NCBI GenBank assembly: GCA_023258935.1
Contig: JAHFRG010000013.1
Location: 1 to 22,573, forward strand
Length of the DNA stretch: 22,573 nucleotides
Reading direction: 5' to 3'
Source of the DNA: Betaproteobacteria bacterium
GTDB taxonomy: Bacteria; Pseudomonadota; Gammaproteobacteria; Burkholderiales; JAHFRG01
Part shown: positions 15,411 to 22,016 of the stretch, piece after piece
Numbering within the stretch: position 1 is the stretch's first letter
Layout of the letters: each line of letters starts with the position of its first letter
Translations under genes and position numbers: made by a program
Notes under the pieces: generated by a model
What the model was told of the DNA's origin: nothing
Seen by the model: only the letters and a program-made list of their open reading frames with translations
Database searches by the model: none

Positions 15411-15770
15411 ATGGAGAACTGCATATTTTGCAAAATCGTGAGAGGGGAAATCCCGAGCAAGAAGGTTTATGAAGACAATGAGATCCTCGCTTTTCACGAT
15501 ATCAACCCGCTGGCGCCGGTGCACTTCATGATGATACCGAAGCTGCATGTTGACTCGCTTGCGCATGTCAGCGGGACGCACAACGATGTATTGGGAAAAA
15601 TCATGGTGCTGGCGCCTAAACTTGCTGAAGAACAAGGATGCAAGGATGGTTTCCGTACCATCATCAATACCGGAAGAGTGGCGCGGCAAGACGTGTTTCA
15701 TTTGCATATTCACATCATCGGCGGTCCCGATGTGCTGCCGCCCATGCTGTACCGCCCCAAGCCAGCATGA
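15411..15770 (+). CDS. hinT: HIT-family purine nucleoside phosphoramidase (HinT-like)
   Basis: A 119-residue HIT-domain protein. The N-terminal CIFCKIVRGEIPS and the HIT triad H97-x-H99-x-H101 (FHLHIHIIGG) match HinT, with H99 the likely nucleophile. HinT hydrolyses nucleoside phosphoramidates and acyl-AMP in the cytoplasm. The usual second-shell segments (LAFHDINPLAPVHFMMIPK, INTGRVARQDVFH) are present. Placement after hisE and before tatA is common in Betaproteobacteria. A palindromic mobile element begins eight bases after its stop. Confidence 0.95.
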   Translation: MENCIFCKIVRGEIPSKKVYEDNEILAFHDINPLAPVHFMMIPKLHVDSLAHVSGTHNDVLGKIMVLAPKLAEEQGCKDGFRTIINTGRVARQDVFHLHIHIIGGPDVLPPMLYRPKPA

Positions 15771-15777
15771 ATATTAT

Positions 15778-16052
15778 GGAACCTCTGATTAAGTCCCACG
15801 CAGTTGCGACGGCGGCTTTCCTGGATGGGATGCGCGAAGCGAGGTGCAGCCAATGGCCAGTCCCCTTGGCAAGCCGAGCGACAAAGCAGACCGCCCGGAA
15901 AGCCCCGTCCCATCCGGGTTGCGGTAAAATGCGGCGTCTGCGTCGTTGCGCTCCTCGGCTTCGTAGTCCAAGCTACGACCTTCGTCGCGCGCCTCGCAGC
16001 CATCCGCATTTTGCCAGCAACGCAATCTGCGGAGGACTTAATCAGAGGTTCC
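15778..16052. mobile_element. MITE-like palindromic element with 19-bp perfect terminal inverted repeats
   Basis: GGAACCTCTGATTAAGTCC (15778-15796) is repeated exactly in inverted orientation at 16034-16052, bounding 275 bases. Similarity continues inward (CGCAGTTGCG versus CGCAGATTGCG). Inside, GGTAAAATGCGG (15923-15934) pairs with CCGCATTTTGCC (16004-16015) with one mismatch, and TCGTAG (15961-15966) pairs with CTACGA (15973-15978). It contains no convincing gene. The reading frames that cross it are products of the repeat. TTA occurs on both sides (15774-15776 and 16053-16055), one base offset on the left, so a target duplication is only possible. The element fits a non-autonomous repeat mobilised in trans. 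Confidence 0.8.
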
Positions 16053-16054
16053 TT

Positions 16055-16059
16055 AGGAG
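16055..16059 (+). promoter_or_regulatory. tatA ribosome-binding site, spared by the MITE
   Basis: AGGAG lies three bases after the right terminal repeat and five bases before the tatA ATG (16065). It fixes the tatA start and shows that the insertion left translation signals intact. Confidence 0.7.
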
Positions 16060-16064
16060 TTAAC

Positions 16065-16298
16065 ATGGGTTCTCTTAGCATTTGGCATTGGTTGGTTGTT
16101 CTGCTAATCGTGCTCTTGATTTTCGGCACCAAAAAGCTGCGTAACATAGGCGCCGATCTGGGCAACGCGGTGAAGGGATTCAAGGACGGCATGCGCGGCA
16201 ATGCAGAACAGGATAAGACCGAGCAACAAATCCAGCCCCCGGCGACCGGAAAGACCATCGAAGGCGAAGTAAAGGATAAAACTCAAACCAAGGCATGA
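16065..16298 (+). CDS. tatA: TatA, twin-arginine translocase pore subunit
   Basis: A 77-residue protein with one N-terminal transmembrane helix (WHWLVVLLIVLLIFG), the hinge FGTKKLRNIGADLG and an amphipathic helix continuing to VKGFKDGM, followed by a polar tail. TatA oligomers let folded, often cofactor-containing proteins cross the inner membrane. The frame is open upstream through the MITE, but the family start and the AGGAG site place initiation at ATG 16065. It is the first of the tatABC genes. Confidence 0.96.
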   Translation: MGSLSIWHWLVVLLIVLLIFGTKKLRNIGADLGNAVKGFKDGMRGNAEQDKTEQQIQPPATGKTIEGEVKDKTQTKA

Positions 16299-16316
16299 TC
16301 CGGCTGGCGATGTCCG

Positions 16317-16685
16317 ATGTTTGACATTGGCTTTTCAGAAATACTGGTGATCGCCGTAGTGGCGCTCATCGTTATTGGCCCGGAACGGTTGCCGAAAGTG
16401 GCGCGTACCCTGGGGCATTTATTCGGGCGGCTGCAGCGTTATGTTGCCGAGGTGAAGGCCGATATTGACCGCGAGATGCAGATGGAGGAACTGAAGAAAC
16501 TCCAGTCCAGCATGCAGGAAGCGGCGCGCTCCGTTGAGAATTCTGTGAGCGAAGGCATGCGCGATACCGAAACGCAGATCAAGACAGCCGCCGATGATGT
16601 GGAAAAGACAGTCGAGGACACGGCGCCATCGTCTTCGGTTTCCAATCCGGAGACGCCGTCCATCAATCCGCACAAACAGGCTTGA
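16317..16685 (+). CDS. tatB: TatB, twin-arginine translocase receptor subunit
   Basis: A 122-residue protein starting MFDIGFSEILVIAVVALIVI, with the conserved Glu in the membrane helix and the GPERLPKVARTLG hinge typical of TatB. The amphipathic helix (about 25-70) is longer than in TatA and is followed by a Ser/Thr/Pro-rich variable tail. TatB with TatC recognises twin-arginine signal peptides. It begins 18 bases after tatA. Confidence 0.96.
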   Translation: MFDIGFSEILVIAVVALIVIGPERLPKVARTLGHLFGRLQRYVAEVKADIDREMQMEELKKLQSSMQEAARSVENSVSEGMRDTETQIKTAADDVEKTVEDTAPSSSVSNPETPSINPHKQA

Positions 16686-16719
16686 ATCCACCGCAAGCCC
16701 AGACGCATTGCGCTGACTA

Positions 16720-17514
16720 ATGGCCGCCCCGGATACATTTATTTCTCACTTAATCGAGCTGCGCGACCGGCTGCTGCGCTCGATTCTTGCGCTAGCACTG
16801 GTGTTTCTGTGCCTGTTTCCATGGGCGGGCGATATTTATGCACTGATCGCGAAGCCGATGCTCAAGGCACTGCCCCAGGGCGGGCAGATGATCGCGACTG
16901 AAGTAACCACGCCGTTTTTTGTGCCGATGAAAGTGACCATGATGGCCGCATTCGTCATCGCGCTTCCTTTTATTCTTTACCAATTATGGGCATTTGTTGC
17001 GCCGGGGCTATATGCCAATGAGAAGCGCCTGGTAGGCCCGCTGATCATTGCCAGCACGTTGTTGTTTCTGTGCGGCATGTCATTCGCCTACTTCCTGGTA
17101 TTTCCGGTGGTGTTCGGCTTTATTATTGGAATCGCGCCGCAAGGCGTGGCGGTAATGACCGATATTGGCAAGTACCTGGATTTTGTACTCACTATGTTTG
17201 TTGCGTTCGGGATTACTTTTGAAGTGCCGGTGGCGGTGGTGTTGTTGGTGAAAATAGGCGTGGTAAGCGTCGCCCAGCTCAAGCAAGTGCGGCCCTATGC
17301 TATCGTCGGCGCGTTCATCATCGGCGCCATCTTTACCCCCCCTGACGTGGTTTCCCAAATCATGCTCGCGGTTCCGCTGTGGCTGCTGTACGAACTGGGG
17401 ATTGTGGTTGCAGGGATTGTCAGCAAACCGGGTGCAGAAGTAGAAAACTACCAGCCGCTCACCGAGCCGGAGGCGGATGATATCGAAGCGAGCCAAAAGA
17501 AGCGCGACAAGTAA
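16720..17514 (+). CDS. tatC: TatC, twin-arginine translocase core subunit
   Basis: A 264-residue six-helix membrane protein. The cytoplasmic N-terminus FISHLIELRDRLLRS is the signal-peptide contact region. Other conserved segments are LYQLWAFVAPGLYANEKR, FAYFLVFPVVFGF, GITFEVPVAVVLLV and AIFTPPDVVSQIMLAVPLWLLYELG. A charged tail (about 20 residues) ends the protein. Its stop is 16 bases from the convergent htrA stop, and no terminator hairpin is visible between them. Confidence 0.97.
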   Translation: MAAPDTFISHLIELRDRLLRSILALALVFLCLFPWAGDIYALIAKPMLKALPQGGQMIATEVTTPFFVPMKVTMMAAFVIALPFILYQLWAFVAPGLYANEKRLVGPLIIASTLLFLCGMSFAYFLVFPVVFGFIIGIAPQGVAVMTDIGKYLDFVLTMFVAFGITFEVPVAVVLLVKIGVVSVAQLKQVRPYAIVGAFIIGAIFTPPDVVSQIMLAVPLWLLYELGIVVAGIVSKPGAEVENYQPLTEPEADDIEASQKKRDK

Positions 17515-17530
17515 CCCTTAGCCGACCCTC

Positions 17531-18700
17531 TTATTCCTCATCTTCCTCCCCCAGGTCATGGACCACTGGTTTCGGTCTTTTACCGACGGTGATTTTAAGC
17601 TGCACTTCGGTCTGGTTGCGCATCATGGTAAAGGCAGCCGGTTTCCCCGGCGGGATTGCAGCAATCAGGTTGAGCATGCTTAGGGAATCGGTAACCGGTT
17701 TGCCTTCCACAGCCAGCAGAATGTCACCTGGTTTCACCCCCGCCTTGTCAGCCGGGCCGCTTTTCATCACGCCCGCAATCAAGGCCCCGCTGGTGTTGGG
17801 GAGCTTGAATGACTCCGCTAAGTCCTTGGACATGTCCTGTGCTTCAACGCCGATCCAGCCGCGGGTGACGCCGCCGGTCTTGATGATTTGTTCCATCACT
17901 TGCTTGGCGACACTGGCGGGAATCGCGAATCCGATGCCTTGCGAGCCGCCGGTCCTGGTATAAATGGCGCTATTGATCCCAATCAGATTACCCGAAATAT
18001 CCACCAGCGCACCGCCGGAATTGCCGGGGTTGATTGCGGCGTCGGTCTGGATAAAGTTTTCAAACGTATTGAGACCTAGATGGTTGCGGCCGAGCGCGCT
18101 GATGATTCCCATGGTCACGGTTTGCCCGAAACCATAGGGATTTCCGATGGCCAGCACCACGTCGCCGACATTCGCTTCTTCAGAGCGCCCGAAAGTGATG
18201 GCTGGCAGATTTTTCATATCTACTTTTAATACCGCGAGATCGGTTTCGGGATCGTCGCCGACGACACGTGGAGTAGCCTTGCGCCCGTCAGCGAACAATA
18301 CTTCGATTTCATCGGCCGCATTCACCATATGGGAGTTGGTGAGGATGTAGCCTTGAGGGCTTACTATCACACCGGAGCCGAGGCTGCTGGTGCGGCGCTT
18401 TTCATCGAGACGGTCGCCGAAGAAATGCCGTAACAAAGGGTCATCCATCAGCGGATGGCGCGGCACGCGCACTTCCTTGCTGGTGGAAACATTGACCACC
18501 GCAGACATGGCTTTTTTCGAAGCATCGCTGTAGGAATTGATTTTTTTCGGCGTAACGTCCTGCGCCGCTTCCTTGAAAGAAACGACGCTGCCACCGCGCC
18601 AACCGGCAGGCAGCAATTCCGGTTTCAGAGTGGTGACCACAAACACCACCGCGAGGCAGACGGTCGTGGTCTGGGCAAAAATAAGCCAAAACTTGCGCAT
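17531..18700 (-). CDS. Membrane-anchored HtrA/DegS-like serine protease with one PDZ domain
   Basis: A 389-residue S1C-family protease. An N-terminal hydrophobic anchor (about 5-24) has no obvious cleavage site, followed by a trypsin-like domain with H124 (TNSHMV), D154 (ETDLAVLKV) and S228 (NPGNSGGALVD). A single PDZ domain lies near 280-370, and the tail is acidic (DLGEEDEE). One PDZ plus an anchor is the DegS/AlgW layout rather than DegP/DegQ, suggesting periplasmic stress sensing or quality control. Whether it cleaves an anti-sigma factor cannot be told from sequence. It is convergent with tatABC and divergent from petABC. Confidence 0.93.
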   Translation of the reverse strand: MRKFWLIFAQTTTVCLAVVFVVTTLKPELLPAGWRGGSVVSFKEAAQDVTPKKINSYSDASKKAMSAVVNVSTSKEVRVPRHPLMDDPLLRHFFGDRLDEKRRTSSLGSGVIVSPQGYILTNSHMVNAADEIEVLFADGRKATPRVVGDDPETDLAVLKVDMKNLPAITFGRSEEANVGDVVLAIGNPYGFGQTVTMGIISALGRNHLGLNTFENFIQTDAAINPGNSGGALVDISGNLIGINSAIYTRTGGSQGIGFAIPASVAKQVMEQIIKTGGVTRGWIGVEAQDMSKDLAESFKLPNTSGALIAGVMKSGPADKAGVKPGDILLAVEGKPVTDSLSMLNLIAAIPPGKPAAFTMMRNQTEVQLKITVGKRPKPVVHDLGEEDEE

Positions 18701-18991
18701 ATACAGGGTTACTGTAAGGTTAAGCTGAACTTATAATTATCTCGCAAAAGTCTTTCTCATAAAAGGGTATGCTTGGCAACCTTTAGCTTTTGCCGGAGAA
18801 AATTGCGGGCGCAGCGTCCTGATACTATCTTCCGCTATGCTTGAAGCTGTTGAAATTGCTTCCTGAACTCCATCGGACTCGCAATGTGGATGCATGGCTC
18901 ATTCGTACCGCCGGTGCCGATGACTGTAATGTGCTATACACAAGAACCCGCTCCCCAATGCCCCGATCCACCGGACTCGACTGTTGAAACA

Positions 18992-19020
18992 CTCATCTCA
19001 AGAGTGTGCCGGGAGATGAG
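18992..19020. repeat. 8-bp inverted repeat in the htrA–petA gap
   Basis: CTCATCTC (18992-18999) and GAGATGAG (19013-19020) are perfectly complementary, with a 13-base loop. No T-tract follows on either strand, so an intrinsic terminator is unlikely. It may be part of a decayed repeat element. Confidence 0.45.
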
Positions 19021-19096
19021 CCCGCCTTACATGAATTGTTTGTTGGTGATGGTGGACTCGCTGGCGGCGCGGGCAATGAGCGGAGCCATGAATAAG

Positions 19097-19111
19097 GTGA
19101 ATCAGATTCAC
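19097..19111. promoter_or_regulatory. Operator-like palindrome
   Basis: GTGAATC-A-GATTCAC is a perfect 7-bp inverted repeat around one central base, the size of a dimeric regulator site. It lies about 275 bases before petA, outside any supported gene. The regulator is unknown. Confidence 0.3.
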
Positions 19112-19263
19112 TGCGTAAAAGCGTAAAAAAGGGTCAGACTCAATTAACTTGTTAACCTGAAACAATTTTTGCCTCGCATTTTAAGATTCGCCATGTCCGG
19201 AGGTGACTTATGTTTTTGCGTTCATACATTCACTAAATATTTCGAACATAGTTGTTGTAACTC

Positions 19264-19347
19264 TATAATTTAAAGTATTTTTTGGCAGCCCCCTTACCCT
19301 GTTTTACCGTCAAAGGATTTAAGTTTCCTTTTAGCTTCAGGTAAAAT
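19264..19347 (+). promoter_or_regulatory. Candidate petA promoter region
   Basis: Two -10-like boxes are present: TATAAT (19264-19269), a perfect consensus with a poor -35 (TTCGAA, 17-base spacer), and TAAAAT (19342-19347), with TTAAGT at the -35 position and only 37 bases before the petA start. At least one probably drives petABC. Confidence 0.4.
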
Positions 19348-19384
19348 AACCAGATTTTTAGTCTCCGCAACAGGGAATCGTAGA

Positions 19385-19984
19385 ATGACCGATGACAACA
19401 ATCAGGTGGATCGCGGCAAACGGCGGTTTCTCATCGCCACCACTACGGCGTTGGGTGGGGCGGCGACTGTTGCTTCGGCCGTGCCTTTCGTCGCATCTAT
19501 GATGCCTAGCCAGCGCGCTTTGGCGACAGGCGCGCCAGTGGAAGTGGACATCGGTAAAGTCGAGTTGGGGACGAAGCTCGATGTCGAATGGCAGGGCAAG
19601 CCGGTGTGGATTGTCAATCGCACCAAGGAAATGCTCGCTACGCTCCCGACCCTTATCGACAAGCTGGTTGATCCCGGCTCTGATGTGCTCCAGCAGCCGA
19701 CATACTGCAAAAATCTCACGCGCTCAATCAAGCCGGAGTACTTCGTAGCGGTTGGGATTTGCACCCATCTCGGGTGTTCACCCACTTTCCGACCCGAAGA
19801 GGGAGGCCCCGATCTCGGCCCGGATTGGTCAGGCGGTTTTTTCTGCCCCTGTCACGGCTCACGCTTCGATCTCGCCGGTAGAGTGTTCAAGGGCTTTCCC
19901 GCGCCAGCCAATTTGGTAGTTCCTCCTTATAGGTATCTTAGCGACAGCAGGATTTTGATCGGCGAAGACCCCAAGGTAGCCTGA
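19385..19984 (+). CDS. petA: Rieske iron-sulfur subunit of cytochrome bc1
   Basis: A 199-residue protein with a twin-arginine-type N-terminus (GKRRFL, then a hydrophobic helix at about 17-38) that anchors the periplasmic [2Fe-2S] domain. Cluster motifs are C126-T-H128-L-G-C131 and C154-P-C-H157-G-S: ligands C126, H128, C154 and H157, with a C131–C156 disulfide. It takes electrons from quinol at the Qo site and passes them to cytochrome c1. Rieske proteins are known Tat substrates, so tatABC upstream is a functional neighbour. It starts the petABC operon, three bases from petB. Confidence 0.97.
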   Translation: MTDDNNQVDRGKRRFLIATTTALGGAATVASAVPFVASMMPSQRALATGAPVEVDIGKVELGTKLDVEWQGKPVWIVNRTKEMLATLPTLIDKLVDPGSDVLQQPTYCKNLTRSIKPEYFVAVGICTHLGCSPTFRPEEGGPDLGPDWSGGFFCPCHGSRFDLAGRVFKGFPAPANLVVPPYRYLSDSRILIGEDPKVA

Positions 19985-19986
19985 AA

Positions 19987-21234
19987 ATGAATAATAAAAT
20001 GTCCGCGCTCCTCAACTGGGTGGACGAGCGCTTTCCGCTCACTGCCACCTTGAAGGCGCACCTTTCCGAATATTACGCACCGAAAAATTTCAACTTCTGG
20101 TATTACTTCGGTTCGCTCGCGCTTCTGGTGCTGGTGATGCAAATCGTCACCGGGATTTTTCTGACTATGAATTACAAGCCGGATGCGAATCTAGCGTTTG
20201 CCTCGGTGGAATACATCATGCGTGATGTGTCTTGGGGCTGGCTGATCCGCTACATGCATTCCACCGGCTCATCGATGTTTTTCGTGGCGGTGTATCTGCA
20301 CATGTTTAGGGCCATGCTCTATGGCTCCTACCGCAAGCCGCGCGAGCTCCTGTGGATTTTCGGCATGCTGATTTACCTGTGCCTGATGGCGGAGGCGTTC
20401 TTCGGTTACCTGCTGCCGTGGGGACAGATGTCGTTCTGGGGTGCGCAAGTGATCATCAACCTGTTCGACGCAATTCCCCTGATTGGGCCCGATCTTGCGC
20501 TGTGGATACGCGGCGACTATTCGGTTTCTGACGCAACGCTCAACCGCTTCTTTGCGTATCACGTCATCGCAGTGCCGTTGGTGTTGCTGGGGTTGGTAGC
20601 GGCACACATCATCGCGCTGCACGAAGTAGGCTCGAACAATCCGGACGGCATCGAGATCAAGAAGCACAAGGATCCGAAAACCGGCATCCCGCTTGATGGC
20701 ATTCCTTTCCACCCGTATTACACAGTGAAAGACATGATGGGTGTGGTGGTGTTTCTTTTCGTGTTCTCGATCATCATGTTCTTTATTCCGGAGATGGGCG
20801 GGTATTTCCTGGAGCACAACAATTTTATTCCAGCAGATGTATTGAAAACCCCTGAGCATATTGCGCCGCTCTGGTACTTCACGCCGTTTTATTCCATCCT
20901 ACGTGCAAATACCTTCAATTTCTTATGGGTGCCCGCCAAACTATGGGGCGTGTTGCTCATGGGGCTCGCGGTCATCATCTTTTTCTTCCTGCCATGGCTT
21001 GATCGCAGCCTGGTCAAATCCGTCCGCTACCGCGGCCAGTTCTACAAGACGGCGTTGACTCTGTTTACCATCAGTTTCATAGTCCTCGGCTATCTCGGCA
21101 CACAGCCGGTGACCGAGATACGGACAGTGATAGCGCAAATAGGCACTGTTATTTACTTCCTGTTCTTTTTCCTGATGCCGTGGTACACGAAAATAGACAA
21201 GACCAAACCGGAACCGGAAAGAGTGAGATGGTGA
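19987..21234 (+). CDS. petB: Cytochrome b subunit of cytochrome bc1
   Basis: A 415-residue, roughly eight-helix membrane protein carrying hemes bL and bH. Heme ligands are H91 and H105 (MHSTGSSMFFVAVYLHMF) and H192 and H207 (13 and 14 residues between, the second as I recall for beta/gamma bc1). Other conserved parts are GYLLPWGQMSFWGA and ALHEVGSNNPDG. The Qo motif is P294-L-W-Y297 where the mitochondrial type has PEWY. It forms the quinol oxidation and quinone reduction sites. Its end overlaps petC by seven bases. An alternative start at ATG 19999 (codon 5) is possible. Confidence 0.97.
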   Translation: MNNKMSALLNWVDERFPLTATLKAHLSEYYAPKNFNFWYYFGSLALLVLVMQIVTGIFLTMNYKPDANLAFASVEYIMRDVSWGWLIRYMHSTGSSMFFVAVYLHMFRAMLYGSYRKPRELLWIFGMLIYLCLMAEAFFGYLLPWGQMSFWGAQVIINLFDAIPLIGPDLALWIRGDYSVSDATLNRFFAYHVIAVPLVLLGLVAAHIIALHEVGSNNPDGIEIKKHKDPKTGIPLDGIPFHPYYTVKDMMGVVVFLFVFSIIMFFIPEMGGYFLEHNNFIPADVLKTPEHIAPLWYFTPFYSILRANTFNFLWVPAKLWGVLLMGLAVIIFFFLPWLDRSLVKSVRYRGQFYKTALTLFTISFIVLGYLGTQPVTEIRTVIAQIGTVIYFLFFFLMPWYTKIDKTKPEPERVRW

Positions 21235-21959
21235 AGAGCATTTTGATTGCTTTACTGCTTGTCCCGGTGATGGCTATTGCCTCAAACGAAATCAAGCTTG
21301 ACACGGCACCGGTGAATTTGTACGACACGATATCGTTGCAACGCGGTGTGCGCATTTTTGTCAATTACTGCGTGACCTGTCACAACGCCGCCTACATGCG
21401 CTATAACCGCCTGCAGGATTTGGGACTCACCGAGCAGCAGATCAAGGATAACCTGATGTTCGCAGTCGCCAAACGGGTAGGCGACACCATGACGGTAGCG
21501 ATGGATAAAAACGATGCCAAGGACTGGTTCGGCACCACGCCGCCCGATCTTTCCCTCATCGCCCGCTCGCGTGGCGCGGATTGGCTTTACACTTATCTAC
21601 GCGTTTTTTACCGTGACAATACCACGCATACCGGCTGGAATAACGTGGTATTTCCCAGAGTCGGCATGCCGCATGTGCTGCACGAGTTGCAGGGAGTTCA
21701 GGTGCTAAAAACGGAAATGCAGACTGACGCGCTCGGCCACAAGCATGAAGTGCAAAATTTGTTGCTGGAAGCACCGGGTACGCTGACCCCGGCCCAGTAC
21801 GATATGCTGGTTGCCGACCTGGTGAATTATCTGGTGTACATGGCGGATCCGGCGAAGACTTTCCGCATACAGCTGGGGATTTACGTGCTGTTTTTCCTGG
21901 CCATCTCATTTGTCGCGACTTACATGCTGAAAAAAGAATTCTGGAAAGACGTACATTAG
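21228..21959 (+). CDS. petC: Cytochrome c1 subunit of cytochrome bc1
   Basis: A 243-residue c-type cytochrome. A signal peptide (about 1-18) is followed by one heme site C48-V-T-C51-H52, the YMRYNRL segment, and the probable Met ligand in VGMPHVLHELQG. A C-terminal membrane anchor (LGIYVLFFLAISFVATYML) ends in KKEFWKDVH. It relays electrons from the Rieske protein to soluble cytochrome c. The frame opens earlier inside petB, but ATG 21228 gives the signal peptide directly and a coupling overlap with petB. Only one heme motif is seen. Confidence 0.96.
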   Translation: MVKSILIALLLVPVMAIASNEIKLDTAPVNLYDTISLQRGVRIFVNYCVTCHNAAYMRYNRLQDLGLTEQQIKDNLMFAVAKRVGDTMTVAMDKNDAKDWFGTTPPDLSLIARSRGADWLYTYLRVFYRDNTTHTGWNNVVFPRVGMPHVLHELQGVQVLKTEMQTDALGHKHEVQNLLLEAPGTLTPAQYDMLVADLVNYLVYMADPAKTFRIQLGIYVLFFLAISFVATYMLKKEFWKDVH

Positions 21960-22016
21960 AAGCATCCTGAACATGGGAAGAAGTTCTACTCAACAATACT
22001 GTGGCCGGTTACAACT

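Larger units (their letters stand above)
18701..19384. other. Gene-poor interval between htrA and petA
   Basis: This 684-base stretch holds no gene I can support. An 80-codon frame at 18884-19126 (plus) has an odd Pro/Cys/Met-rich composition and no recognised motif. The interval has an 8-bp inverted repeat (18992-19020), a near-perfect palindrome (19097-19111), a GCGTAAAA direct repeat and the word GGGTCAGACTCAATT (19131-19145). I associate that word with decayed transposon/RAYT surroundings, from memory only. The last 150 bases are AT-rich and contain petA promoter candidates. Confidence 0.6.

Noticed and set aside
15638..16258. Reading frames across the MITE, including a fusion running into tatA and a minus-strand frame
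   Set aside because: They arise from the palindromic repeat, share no domain and cross its terminal repeats; tatA has its own start and ribosome site.
17515..17530. Bidirectional terminator between tatC and htrA
   Set aside because: The gap is 16 bases and shows no hairpin or T-tract.
18884..19126. 80-residue plus-strand frame
   Set aside because: No ribosome site of note, odd composition and no known motif; treated as part of a non-coding or decayed interval.
21180..21227. Extended N-terminus of cytochrome c1
   Set aside because: It would place hydrophilic residues before the signal peptide; ATG 21228 starts it directly.
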